Source of the DNA: Diadophis punctatus similis
Lineage: Eukaryota > Chordata > Lepidosauria > Squamata > Dipsadidae
Length of the DNA stretch: 64,000 nucleotides
NCBI GenBank assembly: GCA_023053685.1
Contig: JALIGW010000010.1
Coordinates: 10,015,919-10,079,918 of the forward strand
Direction: 5' to 3'
Shown here: in pieces, positions 11,271 to 20,536 of the stretch
How positions within the stretch are numbered: position 1 is the stretch's first letter
How the letters are laid out: each line of letters opens with the position of its first letter
Made by a program: the position numbers and the translations under genes
The notes under the pieces: generated by a model
Told to the model about the DNA's origin: nothing
The model's database searches: none
Seen by the model: only the letters and a program-made list of their open reading frames with translations

Positions 11271-11625
11271 CAGCGGCGGGTTGCTCCCTTACCGGTGCCG
11301 GTGCACTGCGTGCGCATCTCCACGCTTCGGGCATGCGCACGCTCACTATGCGCATACCCCCTCACGCAATTTTGCTTCTGCGCATGCACGGAAGCAAAAT
11401 TGCGCCAAAATCTCATGAGGGGACGCGCATGCGCATGAGATTTTGGTGCAATTTTGCTTCTGCACATGCGCAGAAGCAAAATTGGCCAAAAATTCATGGG
11501 GAAAAATGGTGACGTGCGCAGTGGACCAGCAGAGAGGGCTCCGGAGCGGTCGCACGCAAATTGCGCAATCGGCCACTCCCTACAGGAGCTGCGCACCGGG
11601 CAGCTCCGACAGGAACCCACCTCTG
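11271..11625. mobile_element. 355-bp hAT MITE with internal palindromes
   Basis: Ends CAGCGGCGGGTTGC and the complement CAGAGGTGGGTTCC. An 8-bp target duplication is present with one mismatch: AGAGCATC (11263-11270) and AGAGCATT (11626-11633). The interior holds two palindromic modules built on AATTTTGCTTCTGC and GCAGAAGCAAAATT around 11370-11490, and is rich in GCGCATGCGC-like CpG motifs. It has no coding potential. The many antisense short frames over it are not genes. Confidence 0.88.
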
Positions 11626-11633
11626 AGAGCATT

Positions 11634-11986
11634 GTCTATGGGTATGTTAGAAAAGTGTATAAATGATGCAATAAAACCTTGCTATTAAAACACATTTACT
11701 ACTTGAAAGCAGAAAGTGATTTATAAAGAAATTCAGATAATAATAACAAAGAAAGTGTAGCTATTCTTTCCTCACTACACGTTACTCTGTGTGCAGCTTG
11801 ACATGAAGCTAAAGAGGCAAGGGATTCAGCCCAAGAGCTGGGCCTCCTTAGAGAGGCAAAGGAGCAGGTTTATGTCTACTCCAAAGCCTGGAAACAGGCA
11901 CCCCTCAGCAGCAACCTCCCACATACTTGGGACTGTTCAGTCGCTAAACAAATGGTCCTAAGTTGAGGACTACCTGTAGATTTTAC
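11634..11986. other. unassigned sequence with a TA-type MITE remnant at its end
   Basis: No gene or clear repeat is seen in most of this stretch. From about 11930 to 11979 (GTTCAGTCGCTAAACAAATGGTCC, then AAGTTGAGGACTACCTGTA) it matches the right end of the MITE at 8877-9257; the left half is missing. Confidence 0.55.
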
Positions 11987-11993
11987 AGAGAAT

Positions 11994-12092
<99 letters not shown>

Positions 12093-12741
12093 TTTTGTTA
12101 TTCTTATATGCCGCCCAACTCCCGAAGGACTCAGGGCGGCGTACAACAGGGAAAAATACAAGAATAATCAAAATACATATAATTAAAAAACGAGTACAAT
12201 TTTTTTAAAAACAGTATTAAAACAACAACATCCATTCAACATCATACATACTTGGGGGGTGATCTCGGGTGGATTAAGCTGTCCCCCCCCACCTGCAGGA
12301 AAAGCCATGTTTTAACGGCTTTTCGGAAGGCCAGCAGAGTGGGGATGGTCCGGGTCTCTGGGGGTAGTTGGTTCCAGAGCACGGGGCCGGCCACAGAGAA
12401 GGCTCTCCCCCTAGGGCCCGCCAGCCGGCATTGCTTGGCCGACGGGACCTGGAGGAGGCCAACTCTGTGGGCCCTAACCGGTCGGAGGGAAGTATGAGGC
12501 AGAATGCGGTCCCGAAGATATCCTGGTCCTAAGCCATGAAGGGCTTTAAAGATGGTGATCAACACCTTGAATTGGACCCGGAGACCGATGGGCAACCAAT
12601 GCAGCTGGCGGAGTATTGGTGTCACGTGGGTGTACCTTGGCACACCCACCACAGCACGCGCAGCCGCATTTTGCACCAGCTGAAGTCTCCGGATACTCTT
12701 CAAGGGTAGCCCCATGTAGAGCGCATTGCAGTAGTCCAAAC
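11987..12741 (-). mobile_element. L2 LINE 3' end with (TTTA)n tail
   Basis: A 5'-truncated L2 on the minus strand. It begins at about 12741 in the YCNALYMGLP region of the reverse transcriptase C-terminus, passes through the 3'UTR with the GCCGCCC...GGGCGGC motif near 12110-12140, and ends in about 105 bp of (TTTA)n (11987-12095), the family's own tail expanded into a microsatellite. Confidence 0.85.
12242..12739 (-). pseudogene. L2 ORF2 C-terminal fragment (165 aa)
   Basis: One clean minus-strand frame covers the last part of L2 ORF2: SIRRLQLVQNAAARAVVG, HWLPIGLRVQFKV, FKALHGLGPGYL, GRAFSVAGPVLWNQLP and FRKAVKTWLF. It corresponds residue for residue to the end of the 26.1-29.3 kb L2 and stays open, so the truncation is the main lesion. 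Without its catalytic half it cannot act. Confidence 0.85.
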
Positions 12742-12837
12742 TGCAGTAGAATATCAGATTGCTGTCTCCAGTTTAGGAGAAAGACAATGGAGGACCAGGA
12801 GAGAAATGGAAATGAAGTAAATGGAAAAAATAGGATT

Positions 12838-12940
12838 CATTATTTATTTGTCAAATTTAAAATACTGCCCCTCTCACAAACAAGGGCCTCTGAGCAACAT
12901 ACAACAGGATTAAAAACAATATATAAATATAAAATCCTAT
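12838..12940 (-). repeat. older L2-like 3' tail fragment (tentative)
   Basis: TTATTTGTCAAATTTAAAATACTGCCC followed by CTCTGAGCAACATACAACAGG looks like a decayed version of the L2 tail at 12096-12150 (TGCCGCCC ... GGGCGGCGTACAACAGG). It is short and diverged, so this is a weak call. Confidence 0.45.
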
Positions 12941-13010
12941 GAAAAGCTTTACAAAGCACAAGGCTAAGAGAGAACAGTAGGTATCAATAACAATGGTGCC
13001 ATCTCAATAT

Positions 13011-13085
13011 CTCACAAATCCCCTAGGGATTTCTGGGAGTTGAGATCCATAACATCTTAAACTTGCCAAAGTTGATAAATGCTGG
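13011..13085. repeat. hAT-like MITE fragment (GGGAGTTGAGATCC type, tentative)
   Basis: GATTTCTGGGAGTTGAGATCC then CATCTTAAACTTGCCAAAG and TTGATAAATGCTGG resemble one arm of a common squamate hAT MITE whose arms read TTCTGGGAGTTGAAGTCC and TTGCCAAGGTTGAGAAACA. Only one arm is visible. Confidence 0.45.
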
Positions 13086-13635
13086 CCTTGAACAAAAATC
13101 ACTGAAATTAAGTAATTCCCCAGCCACCATCTTCTAGCAATGGTCAGCCCCTTGTCAGGTGAAATTTCGTTCATCTTTTTTTTTGGAACTGGGGAGTGTC
13201 CCATCCAGAGGAGATTTTGCTTTGGAAAAGGGGCCATTAGCCATCAAAATTATTGGTGAGAAGGAGGGAGTGAGGGCTGGTGGAAGGGAGTGCATGGCAT
13301 CCCTGAGAATGGTGGCGGTTGTTTTCGAGGGCGGAGGAAGCGCTGGGTCTGGTTGGCAGATAGCAAAAAGGAAAGAGCCGGGAAGCATGGTGAGCTGAAT
13401 AACATGCACACACTTCCCCTTCTTTCCTATCCCCAAAAAATCTGATCTCTCTTAATTCCCAGAAAGCACTGGCAATGGTCAGTCTGCATGTGCGCGCACG
13501 TGTGTGCATGCTCCCGAGTGTAAATTTGCAAGGTTTTCCTTGCAAGAAGCATGGTTCAGATCAGGCTGGCCCTGCCCCTTCTCTTCTTGTTCGGGGAAGA
13601 ACCAGGGAGGGAGCAGAAACTTTCCTAGAGCATCA

Positions 13636-13637
<2 letters not shown>

Positions 13638-13693
<56 letters not shown>
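13638..13693. repeat. (GT)n microsatellite
   Basis: About 27 uninterrupted GT units. Confidence 0.98.
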
Positions 13694-13695
<2 letters not shown>

Positions 13696-14521
13696 GTATC
13701 CTCCCATTTTCCGCTCCACCGGGCATCAGAAGCAGCAGCAGCTGCCGCTGCTTGGTTCTTAGATCAGGGGATCTGCCAAAGAGCTCTGGCCCCAGAGTGG
13801 GGGCTTGTCGGCTCCTCGTCGGGCTCTTCCAGATTTGGGATTTTAAAGCAGCATCACCCCCACTCTGCCCCCAGCCTGCGGGGGAAGCTGCTTCAACCGA
13901 AGCGCTGTGCAAAGACTTTTGCCCTGAAGCATGGCTGGCCTGAGAGATGCCCACCACTGGCCATTGTGTCTCTCATAGTCCCACCACCACCACCTCAGTC
14001 CACCACTGGATATCCATGCAGAGGGCCTGCAGGCAGCCATTGCAGAGGGCCAGCACCTTGGTGGTGTGCATGGCTTGGTCCAGGCCAGTCTTGCGGCCAG
14101 CAGTTTGTGGAGCCACTCCACATCCACGTCTCCATCCAATCTGCTCCTGGGGTCCAAAAGTGAAGGACGTGTGAGTGGAGGGGATTCTGACAACCGGCAG
14201 ACCCACATCTTGCATCGCCCCAGAGGCTGGACTCCATCAGGAAGGGGCTTCAGGAATGCATCTGGGCACCCTTGTTCGGGGAAGAGCCAGGGATGGCTCT
14301 GATGCCACCATCTCCCACGCACTTCCCTCCCTCCACATGTGCATCAGTCCACCCGCCCCCGCCCTGGCCACGTTAGGGGGGTTTGGGAAATCCCATGGTT
14401 TCTCCAAAAGTAACACATTGCTTGAAACTTGAAGACTCAAGGCAGCCCTCGGCTCCCACCACTTCAGGCTCGGAGCTGTAAGCCACATCTGGCAAGCACT
14501 GCAGCAGAGAGAAGCGGCTGG

Positions 14522-14825
14522 GATCAACTCTAGCTTTGCTGTCCATTGCAGCTAGGAATCTCAAATACGGCCAAGAATGAATGTTTGTGTTGTAGCTGCT
14601 GGAGATACTAAACAGGCAGCCAAGCTAAGTGCCTGAAGGACCCCATCCCATCACTGGGAGTCCAGGCACCTTAGTGATTGGTGAGCAAGACCTTGGCCGG
14701 GCTCCTTGAGAGACGAGGAGTTTGCAGGGGGCTGATCTAGTGCCCAGGCTGGCTACAACACAACGTTCATTCTCAGTTGTATTTGAGATTCCTATCTGCA
14801 ATGGACAGCAAAGCTAGGGTTGATG
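14522..14825. repeat. 75-bp inverted repeat with ~155-bp spacer
   Basis: Arms at about 14522-14597 and 14751-14825 are reverse complements at roughly 85% identity by eye; both contain CTAGCTTTGCTGTCCATTGCA and GGAATCTCAAATAC. The arms could fold into a stem. The spacer has no obvious content. Confidence 0.8.
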
Positions 14826-15180
14826 TCCCCCTGTGTCGGGGGGAGGGCGAGAGGGTGGTAGGAATCCAGAGGCCCCGTGGAAGCTGAGAGGCAGGCCCAA
14901 AAGGCGGTTGAGCCTTGCCATGTCCACTCCCCAAGGCGGCCCTTCGGCTGAGTGCGGCGGGTCCGGGGCTGATTTCCCTCCCTGCCATTGGCCTTATCTT
15001 CCCGTTCCAGCCCACAGGGCTCACAAAGGTAAGACCTGCACTTGGCTGAAGGGTGGGGGCCAGCAGGTGGGTGGGGTGATTTGGATGTGGCAGCCTTGTG
15101 GTCCCACATGGGCTGGATTAGTGGCTTCAATGGGCCGTATCCGGCCCGCAGGCTGTAGTTTGAGGATCCCTGCTCTGAGA

Positions 15181-15600
15181 AATAAACATTTGAATATCTT
15201 CTTTAAAATATGGACTCAGACCTTATAATGCATATTTTAACAATGTACAATATGCTATAGCAACAAATAATATGAATCATAAAAATATTAATTAACTCTA
15301 TATACTTGGCACAACGCAGTCTCCAGATTTCCCCTTCCAGCTCCTCAGCCATTGTAGCGTTTGTGACGCTAAGAAAGATCTTGAATTATACTCAGTCTCT
15401 GCAGTTTATTGCATTACCTCTCTAACTTTCTTTTAGAAAAATAATACAACTTATGATCACGCATAGACAAAAGAAAAAAGGAATATATATACATTTGATG
15501 GATATGTACATTTTCTGAAATTAATTATAGCTGCACTGATAGTGCAGGCCAATAATGGATTTAAGAATGCAGATTTTGACAGTGTTAGAATATTTTAGGA
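15181..15600. other. unassigned AT-rich sequence
   Basis: No gene or known repeat recognised. It may include the decayed 5' end of the L1 that follows. Confidence 0.4.
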
Positions 15601-15624
15601 GAACAAAACAAAATTTTAAAGGAA

Positions 15625-16384
15625 ATGACAACTCTCACTACAACAACATTGAGGGCAGGGAAGAAGGCATCGTCTAACACCATAGTAGCAATGGCTTCCC
15701 CTGCTAGTCAGTGTTCAATTGAGGAGATGCTGACCACCGAAAAAGTAGGTGGCACATCAGTGATACAGACAATGAACACTACGCTCACAATGACGCAAGA
15801 AACCATGCTAAAATTACAGGAGGTAATATCACAAAATCATGTAGAGCTGAAGTCAGATATTCTGAAATTAGATACCAGGATGGAATCGATACAAGGGGCA
15901 ATTCAAAAAAACGAACAGCACATAAAATTGGTAGAGACAAAGGCCGAGCAAACTGAGAAAAAATTAGAACAGATGGACCAAAAAATGGCAATAGCTAACA
16001 AAAAACTAGAAAGTTCTTTAATAAATCTGGAAATTGATTGATCCTCTTATTACCTACTGTTCCAGAATGTAATTGAGACAAAGGAAGAAGACCTAGGAGG
16101 ATTGATGGCAGAAATGACAGCGGAAACACTCCAGAAAGATAGGCAGGAAATAATAAATGAGCTAGATGAGGTATACCGTGTTCAAACAAATTATGCCAAA
16201 TGCCACCACCTACCTCAAGAAGTGCACATAAGGTTCACTAGGAAAAAACCCAGAGATATTATCTATAAAGTCATGAGAGAAAAACCATTGATATATAAAT
16301 AGAAAGAAGTAATTACATTAAAACAGGTTCCGAGACGTGTGCACAAACAGATGAAAGATTACCGGTTCATGGCATCCATGTTAA

Positions 16385-16460
<76 letters not shown>

Positions 16461-16819
16461 ATAGATAGACAGACAGATAGATATAGATATAGATATAGAT
16501 ATAGATATAGATATAGATATAGATATAGATATAGATATAGATATAGATATATAGATATATAGATATATAGATATATAGATATATAGATATATATTTCAGA
16601 TGGATCATCTCAGAAGGGATGATAATTACTTGGGAGGGTAGGAAAATCAAAGTAGATAGCTTAGAGAAAGCTCAAGAGATATATGATCAATTACTAGGAA
16701 TAGATGAAGAGTCAGACAGTGGAGAGAGGTTGGAACCAGCAAGCCAAGAGGAAAGACAGGAAACGGAAGAAGAGGAAAGGAAGGAAAAAACTAAAGAACC
16801 TAAAGAACCCCCCAGTTAG
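15625..16819 (+). pseudogene. L1-A ORF1 protein (coiled coil, RRM, C-terminal domain), broken
   Basis: Frame 15625-16041 gives 138 aa: an S/T-rich N-terminus, then a long heptad-rich coiled coil. A stop at 16039-16041 interrupts it; 16042-16300 continues with SSYYLLFQNV, the start of the RRM-like part, and EVYRVQTNYAKCHHLP. A simple repeat then replaces the start of the C-terminal domain. Frame 16619-16819 carries TWEGRKIKVDSLEKAQEIY and an acidic, lysine-rich tail. The L1-B ORF1 at 46342-47404 has the same order and motifs. L1 ORF1 proteins form trimers that coat the element RNA. Confidence 0.85.
16385..16593. repeat. (ATAG)n and (ATAGAT)n microsatellite inside L1-A ORF1
   Basis: About 75 bp of perfect ATAG units, then ATAGAT and ATATAGAT variants, 209 bp in all. 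It lies between the MASML segment and the FRW-like segment (around 16595) of ORF1. Confidence 0.97.
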
Positions 16820-16920
16820 AAGGAATTAGAACTAGAACACAGAGAACCACAAAAACAAGCAAAAACTAAATACCAAAAAGGATTTAGGGAAATGCAGAAA
16901 GAAACCAAATTGGCATCAAT

Positions 16921-16933
16921 AAATGTGAAAGGA
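16921..16933 (+). repeat. left target-site duplication of the HAL1-like element
   Basis: AAATGTGAAAGGA here is repeated exactly at 19473-19485 on the other side of the inserted element. Confidence 0.9.
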
Positions 16934-17610
16934 TGGACTTCCGGTTTGGAGCGCTTCATCGCGGACGTCCCTTCGTCGGACGCCTTTCCGATCTTTGTTA
17001 AAAGCCGCCAGAACAGCTGTCTGGCGGCTTTGAAATCTCTTCCCCGGGCAAAGGGGAGAGATGAGAGCCTGACAGGAGGGGTAGAGCCCCCCCAGCGCCC
17101 TAGGAGCCATCTGGTAGGGCGGGAAGGGAGAGCTCCCCATGCAGCCTGTCTCCAGCTCCGAAGATCAGGAAACCTCTGCCTTTGCAGAGCTAGATGTCGT
17201 GACCAGCCGCTGCTTCAAGAATGGGATTTATAATTATATTTAAACTACAGAAGCAGACAGAGAGAAACAGGCGTGAGATGGGCAAGTACTGAAACCTCTT
17301 TTTTCCTTTTTTTTTCAACTCCTGGGGAAGCTTTCACTTCGGCAAGGGAACAAAGGAAACAGAGTAACAATATGGCGATTGAGAAGTGAAAGTGACTTTC
17401 ATTTTCCCAGAGGCTTTTTTTTTTCCTCTCTCTCTCTTATGGAAACTTTTAATTTGGAAAAATGGTTTTTTCTCTCTCTGTCTCCTAACTCTGGATTAAA
17501 GTTATAATAGAAATATTTCCAATAATAAAAGACTATTTGATTTTTAAACTGGAAAGAACTTTAATCAGGCATCTGGCTTTCTCTCTTTTTTGTACTCTTT
17601 TGAAACACCA

Positions 17611-18681
17611 ATGGCTTCAAAGTCTGGAAAGATTGTTTTGACTAAAAGAAATGACTATTCATCTGGATATATTTCTAAAATGCAACTTAACACTGAGCTA
17701 ACACCTCCACAGCTTTTGACACCTGAAAATTTATTAAACAATTTAAAGATTATGAAACATGAACTTATTTTGGAATTTAATCAGAAAATAAGTGAGATAG
17801 ACAAAAAAATGCAGGCTGCTTTGAAGAATATGAATCAACAACTCAGATTTGATGTGTTAGAGGTTTGCAAAGGCTTAGCAACAAATATTGAAGTTTTGGC
17901 AGAACGTATTGAAACAAATAAACAAGCTTTGGCAACTTCGGTGAATTACATAGATAAAATCCAAAATGATATTGCAAATTTTGAAAAAGAGGTCTTAATG
18001 ACTCAGTTCAGATCCATGGAAGTTGCTATAAGGATTAGAGGTTTGAAAGAAGGATTATATGAAAATCTAAAAGGCAGGATGGTTGACATATTGGATCAGG
18101 TGTCTGGAATTTCTAAAGTGGAATTGGCTACACAAATTGACAAAATTTACAGAATCAATTCGTGGTACACTAAACAAAAGCATTTACCAAGGGACATTGT
18201 CATATATTTTACCACAAGAGCTCTACGGAACAGAATTATACAAGCAACGTTTAACAATAATCTTATGGTGAATGGTCAGGAACTAAAGATTTGGAAAGAA
18301 ATCCCCTCTAAAATGCTTAAAGCCAGAAAAAGCTATACTTTTTTGATTGATGAATTTAAGAGATTAAATTTACAATATAAATGGGAAGCGCCAGTTGGAG
18401 TAGCAGTGAAATTTTCTGGAAAAAGATACCGGCTCAACACGATAAAAAAAGCTACTGAATTTTATGTCAATGTTCTAAAGGCTGATATATCCAAGATTCC
18501 AGAGGAAGGATGTATGAAAATAAAAGAGGAGGAGGAGGGGAAGCCACCTTTGATGGATCAAAAGGAAATAGATTCAAAAATCCAAAAGGAGTGCCTGAAC
18601 CAGATAGCTGGGGAAAAGGAGATGGAGGTTTGGGATCAGACGGGAGACGACTCGACAAATTCGAATTTAGTGAACTATTAA
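17611..18681 (+). CDS. L1 ORF1-type protein of the HAL1-like element, intact (356 aa)
   Basis: One open frame from ATG at 17611 (protein start MASKSGKIV; a TTG 21 bp upstream is also in frame but is a poor start). Residues ~40-130 are heptad-rich and should form the ORF1 coiled coil. Residues ~130-225 contain VAIRIRGLKEGLYENLKGR and KIYRINSWYTKQKHLPRD, matching the RRM-like RNA-binding part. Residues ~225-295 (LKARKSYTFLIDEFKRLNLQ, then VAVKFSGKRYRL) fit the C-terminal domain. The end is acidic and lysine-rich. The likely role is binding of its own RNA, with movement by ORF2 protein from an L1. An open frame in an ORF2-less element suggests either recent insertion or selection on ORF1. Confidence 0.85.
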   Translation: MASKSGKIVLTKRNDYSSGYISKMQLNTELTPPQLLTPENLLNNLKIMKHELILEFNQKISEIDKKMQAALKNMNQQLRFDVLEVCKGLATNIEVLAERIETNKQALATSVNYIDKIQNDIANFEKEVLMTQFRSMEVAIRIRGLKEGLYENLKGRMVDILDQVSGISKVELATQIDKIYRINSWYTKQKHLPRDIVIYFTTRALRNRIIQATFNNNLMVNGQELKIWKEIPSKMLKARKSYTFLIDEFKRLNLQYKWEAPVGVAVKFSGKRYRLNTIKKATEFYVNVLKADISKIPEEGCMKIKEEEEGKPPLMDQKEIDSKIQKECLNQIAGEKEMEVWDQTGDDSTNSNLVNY

Positions 18682-19340
18682 AAGATGAACTATCAAGATA
18701 CAAAACGATGTGATGTTGAAATATATTGGACGGATAGAGACTAATATGATTGTATTTTATCTTTTCCCTATCTAATGATTACTTATGCAATATTTAGTTA
18801 AGTTTTATATAATTTTGAGGTTATTTTGAATGTTAATAATATTAGATATATATAGTTTGTTGAAGATTTGTTTATTCTTCTTTTATTTTCTTTTTTTGTT
18901 TATTGAAGTTAGTAAGTTAATTTAGAATAATATTATCTTATTAATATCATGACGAAATTTAATATTTGATGATCACTTATGTAACATTTAGTTAAGTTTT
19001 ATCTTAGAGGTTATTTTTAATGTCAATAATATCAGTTTAAGATTTGTGTATTTTATATTTAGTTATTACTTTTGTAACATTTACCTTGTATAAGATAGAG
19101 GACTGAAGGGAGGAGGTAGGAGGTTTGTTTGTTTGTATTGTTAAAGAGTTTTCTCTTTCTTTCTTTCTTTTTTTTTCTTTTTTGTATCTTTACTATTGTA
19201 TATAAATGCGATATATTAGTAGTGTATAATCTGGAGTTGAAGTTTTTTTAAAAAACAGTGTTCTTTTTTTTCCTCTTTTTTTTCTCTTTTTATTAACAAT
19301 TTAAATTTATTATTATGCCCTGTATTATCTCTGGGAAGTC

Positions 19341-19386
19341 CGGGGGGGAGGTGGGGAGGTAAGGGGGTGGGTTCGGGGGGGGGGGA
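19341..19386 (+). promoter_or_regulatory. G-run tract in the HAL1-like 3'UTR (G-quadruplex candidate)
   Basis: Six or more runs of three to eleven G separated by short linkers. L1 3'UTRs in mammals also carry such tracts. The counterpart in the 43.6 kb copy is the C-run tract at 43701-43760. Confidence 0.75.
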
Positions 19387-19847
19387 GAAAAAAACAAAAA
19401 TGTTTGTACTTTATATTTAATATTTTACTACTACTTATGTAAGTCTGTACTAATAAAACTTTTTGAATAAAAAAATGTGAAAGGACTAAATAGCGCGGAG
19501 AAAAGAAGGAAAATATTCACGAAATTAGCTAATCAAAAAGCAGACATCATATGTCTTTAAGAAACACATATTAAAAAGAAAGATCAAAAATATTTAGAAT
19601 GTCAAAAACTGGGTGAACTCCATGCATCACTAGCAGAGAGAAAAAAAGAGGAGTAGTGATATACGCTAAAAAGAAATAAAGACCGAGGAAATATATGTAG
19701 ATCCCAAAGGAAGGTTGTTAATGCTCGAAATTAAGAAAGGCCGTATGTTCCGGTGTATAAGACGACTGGGCGTATAAGACGACCCCCAACTTTTCTAGTT
19801 AAAATATAGAGTTTGGGATATACTCACCGTATAAGACTACCCCTCCT

Positions 19848-20002
19848 ACCATCTTTCTTTTTCTTTCTGTCTTTCTTCCTTCCTAACATCTTTCTTCCTT
19901 CCTAACATCTTTCTTTCTTTCTTTCTTTCTTTTCTGTCTGTCTGTCTTCCTTCCTAACTTCTTTCTTTCTGTCTGTCTGTCTGTCTTCCTTCCTTCCTAA
20001 CT

Positions 20003-20093
<91 letters not shown>

Positions 20094-20346
20094 TCCTTCC
20101 TAACTTCTTTCTTTCTGTCTGTCTGTCTTCCTTCCTTCCTAACTTCTTTCTTTCTGTCTGTCTGTCTGTCTCGCTATCTGTCTCGCTGTCTGTCTTCCTA
20201 CCTTCCTACTTCTTTCTTCCTTTCTTTCTTTTTCTTTCTTCCTTCCTTCCTTTCTTTCTTCCTTTCTTCCTTCCTTTCTTCCTTCCTCCTTCCTTCCTTC
20301 CTTCCTTCCTTCCTTCCTTCCTTCCTTCCTTCCTTCCTTCCTTCCT
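19848..20346. repeat. ~500-bp polypyrimidine tract (CTTT, CTTC and CTGT units)
   Basis: Mixed (CTTT)n, (CTTC)n and (CTGT)n arrays with few interruptions, all pyrimidine-rich on the plus strand. The K/R/E-rich antisense frames over it are artefacts of the repeat. Confidence 0.95.
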
Positions 20347-20536
20347 TTCTCCCTGCAAACCAATCCCCACTGTGGCTCCTTTCTCCCTTGCCCAGCCCTC
20401 TTCCAAGACGCCAAGTGGAAGCAAGGTAGGTGGGTGGGTTGCTCCCCTCCCCTCGGAGGAAGAAGGAGCCTCTGTCGCTGTCTCCCACGGGACTCCAGCC
20501 ACCCAACTGAGTCCCGGACCACGGCACCAGCAGGGT

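Larger units (their letters stand above)
13086..15172. other. GC-rich block of unknown origin, right end hAT-like
   Basis: About 2 kb, distinctly GC-rich, with many overlapping frames in all six readings and no recognisable domain; the frames are a composition effect. It holds a (GT)n microsatellite and a 75-bp inverted repeat. The right edge reads CCGGCCCGCAGGCTGTAGTTTGAGGATCCCTG; its complement starts CAGGGATCCTCAAACT, a hAT-like end, with CTCTGAGA (15173-15180) as a possible target octamer. I found no matching left end, so this may be the residue of a larger hAT derivative. Confidence 0.4.
16934..19472 (+). mobile_element. HAL1-like (ORF2-less) L1 element, complete, 2.54 kb
   Basis: A complete insertion flanked by 13-bp duplications. 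It begins TGGACTTCCGGTTTGGAGCG, an L1-style 5' start, has about 680 bp of 5'UTR, one intact ORF1 (17611-18681), then about 790 bp of AT-rich 3'UTR with a G-run tract (19341-19386), AATAAA at 19452 and a short A-rich end. No endonuclease or reverse transcriptase motif is found in any frame. Elements with ORF1 but no ORF2 are known in mammals as HAL1 and depend on L1 for movement. A second copy at 43649-44892 has the same arrangement. Confidence 0.85.
16892..19740 (+). pseudogene. L1-A ORF2 start and first half of the endonuclease, split by the HAL1-like insertion
   Basis: ATG at 16892 opens METKLAS-like coding (MQKETKLASINVKG) up to the duplication at 16933. Translation resumes at 19486 with LNSAEKRRKIF, QKADIICL, a stop in place of the usual Q, then ETHIKKK and a KKRGVVIYAKK segment. 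This is the canonical beginning of an L1 APE-type endonuclease. It ends at EIKKG where the TA-type transposon starts at 19741. Confidence 0.8.

Noticed and set aside
13237..15228. Possible host gene exons in the GC-rich block
   Set aside because: No frame shows a known domain, splice pattern or codon bias that stands out, and frames occur equally on both strands.
16381..16650. Isoleucine/tyrosine-rich 89-aa membrane-like protein
   Set aside because: It is a translation of the ATAG/ATAGAT repeat.
18682..19340. Hidden ORF2 remnant in the HAL1-like element
   Set aside because: I read this part in all frames and saw no nuclease, polymerase or C-terminal zinc-knuckle motif; it is AT-rich 3'UTR.
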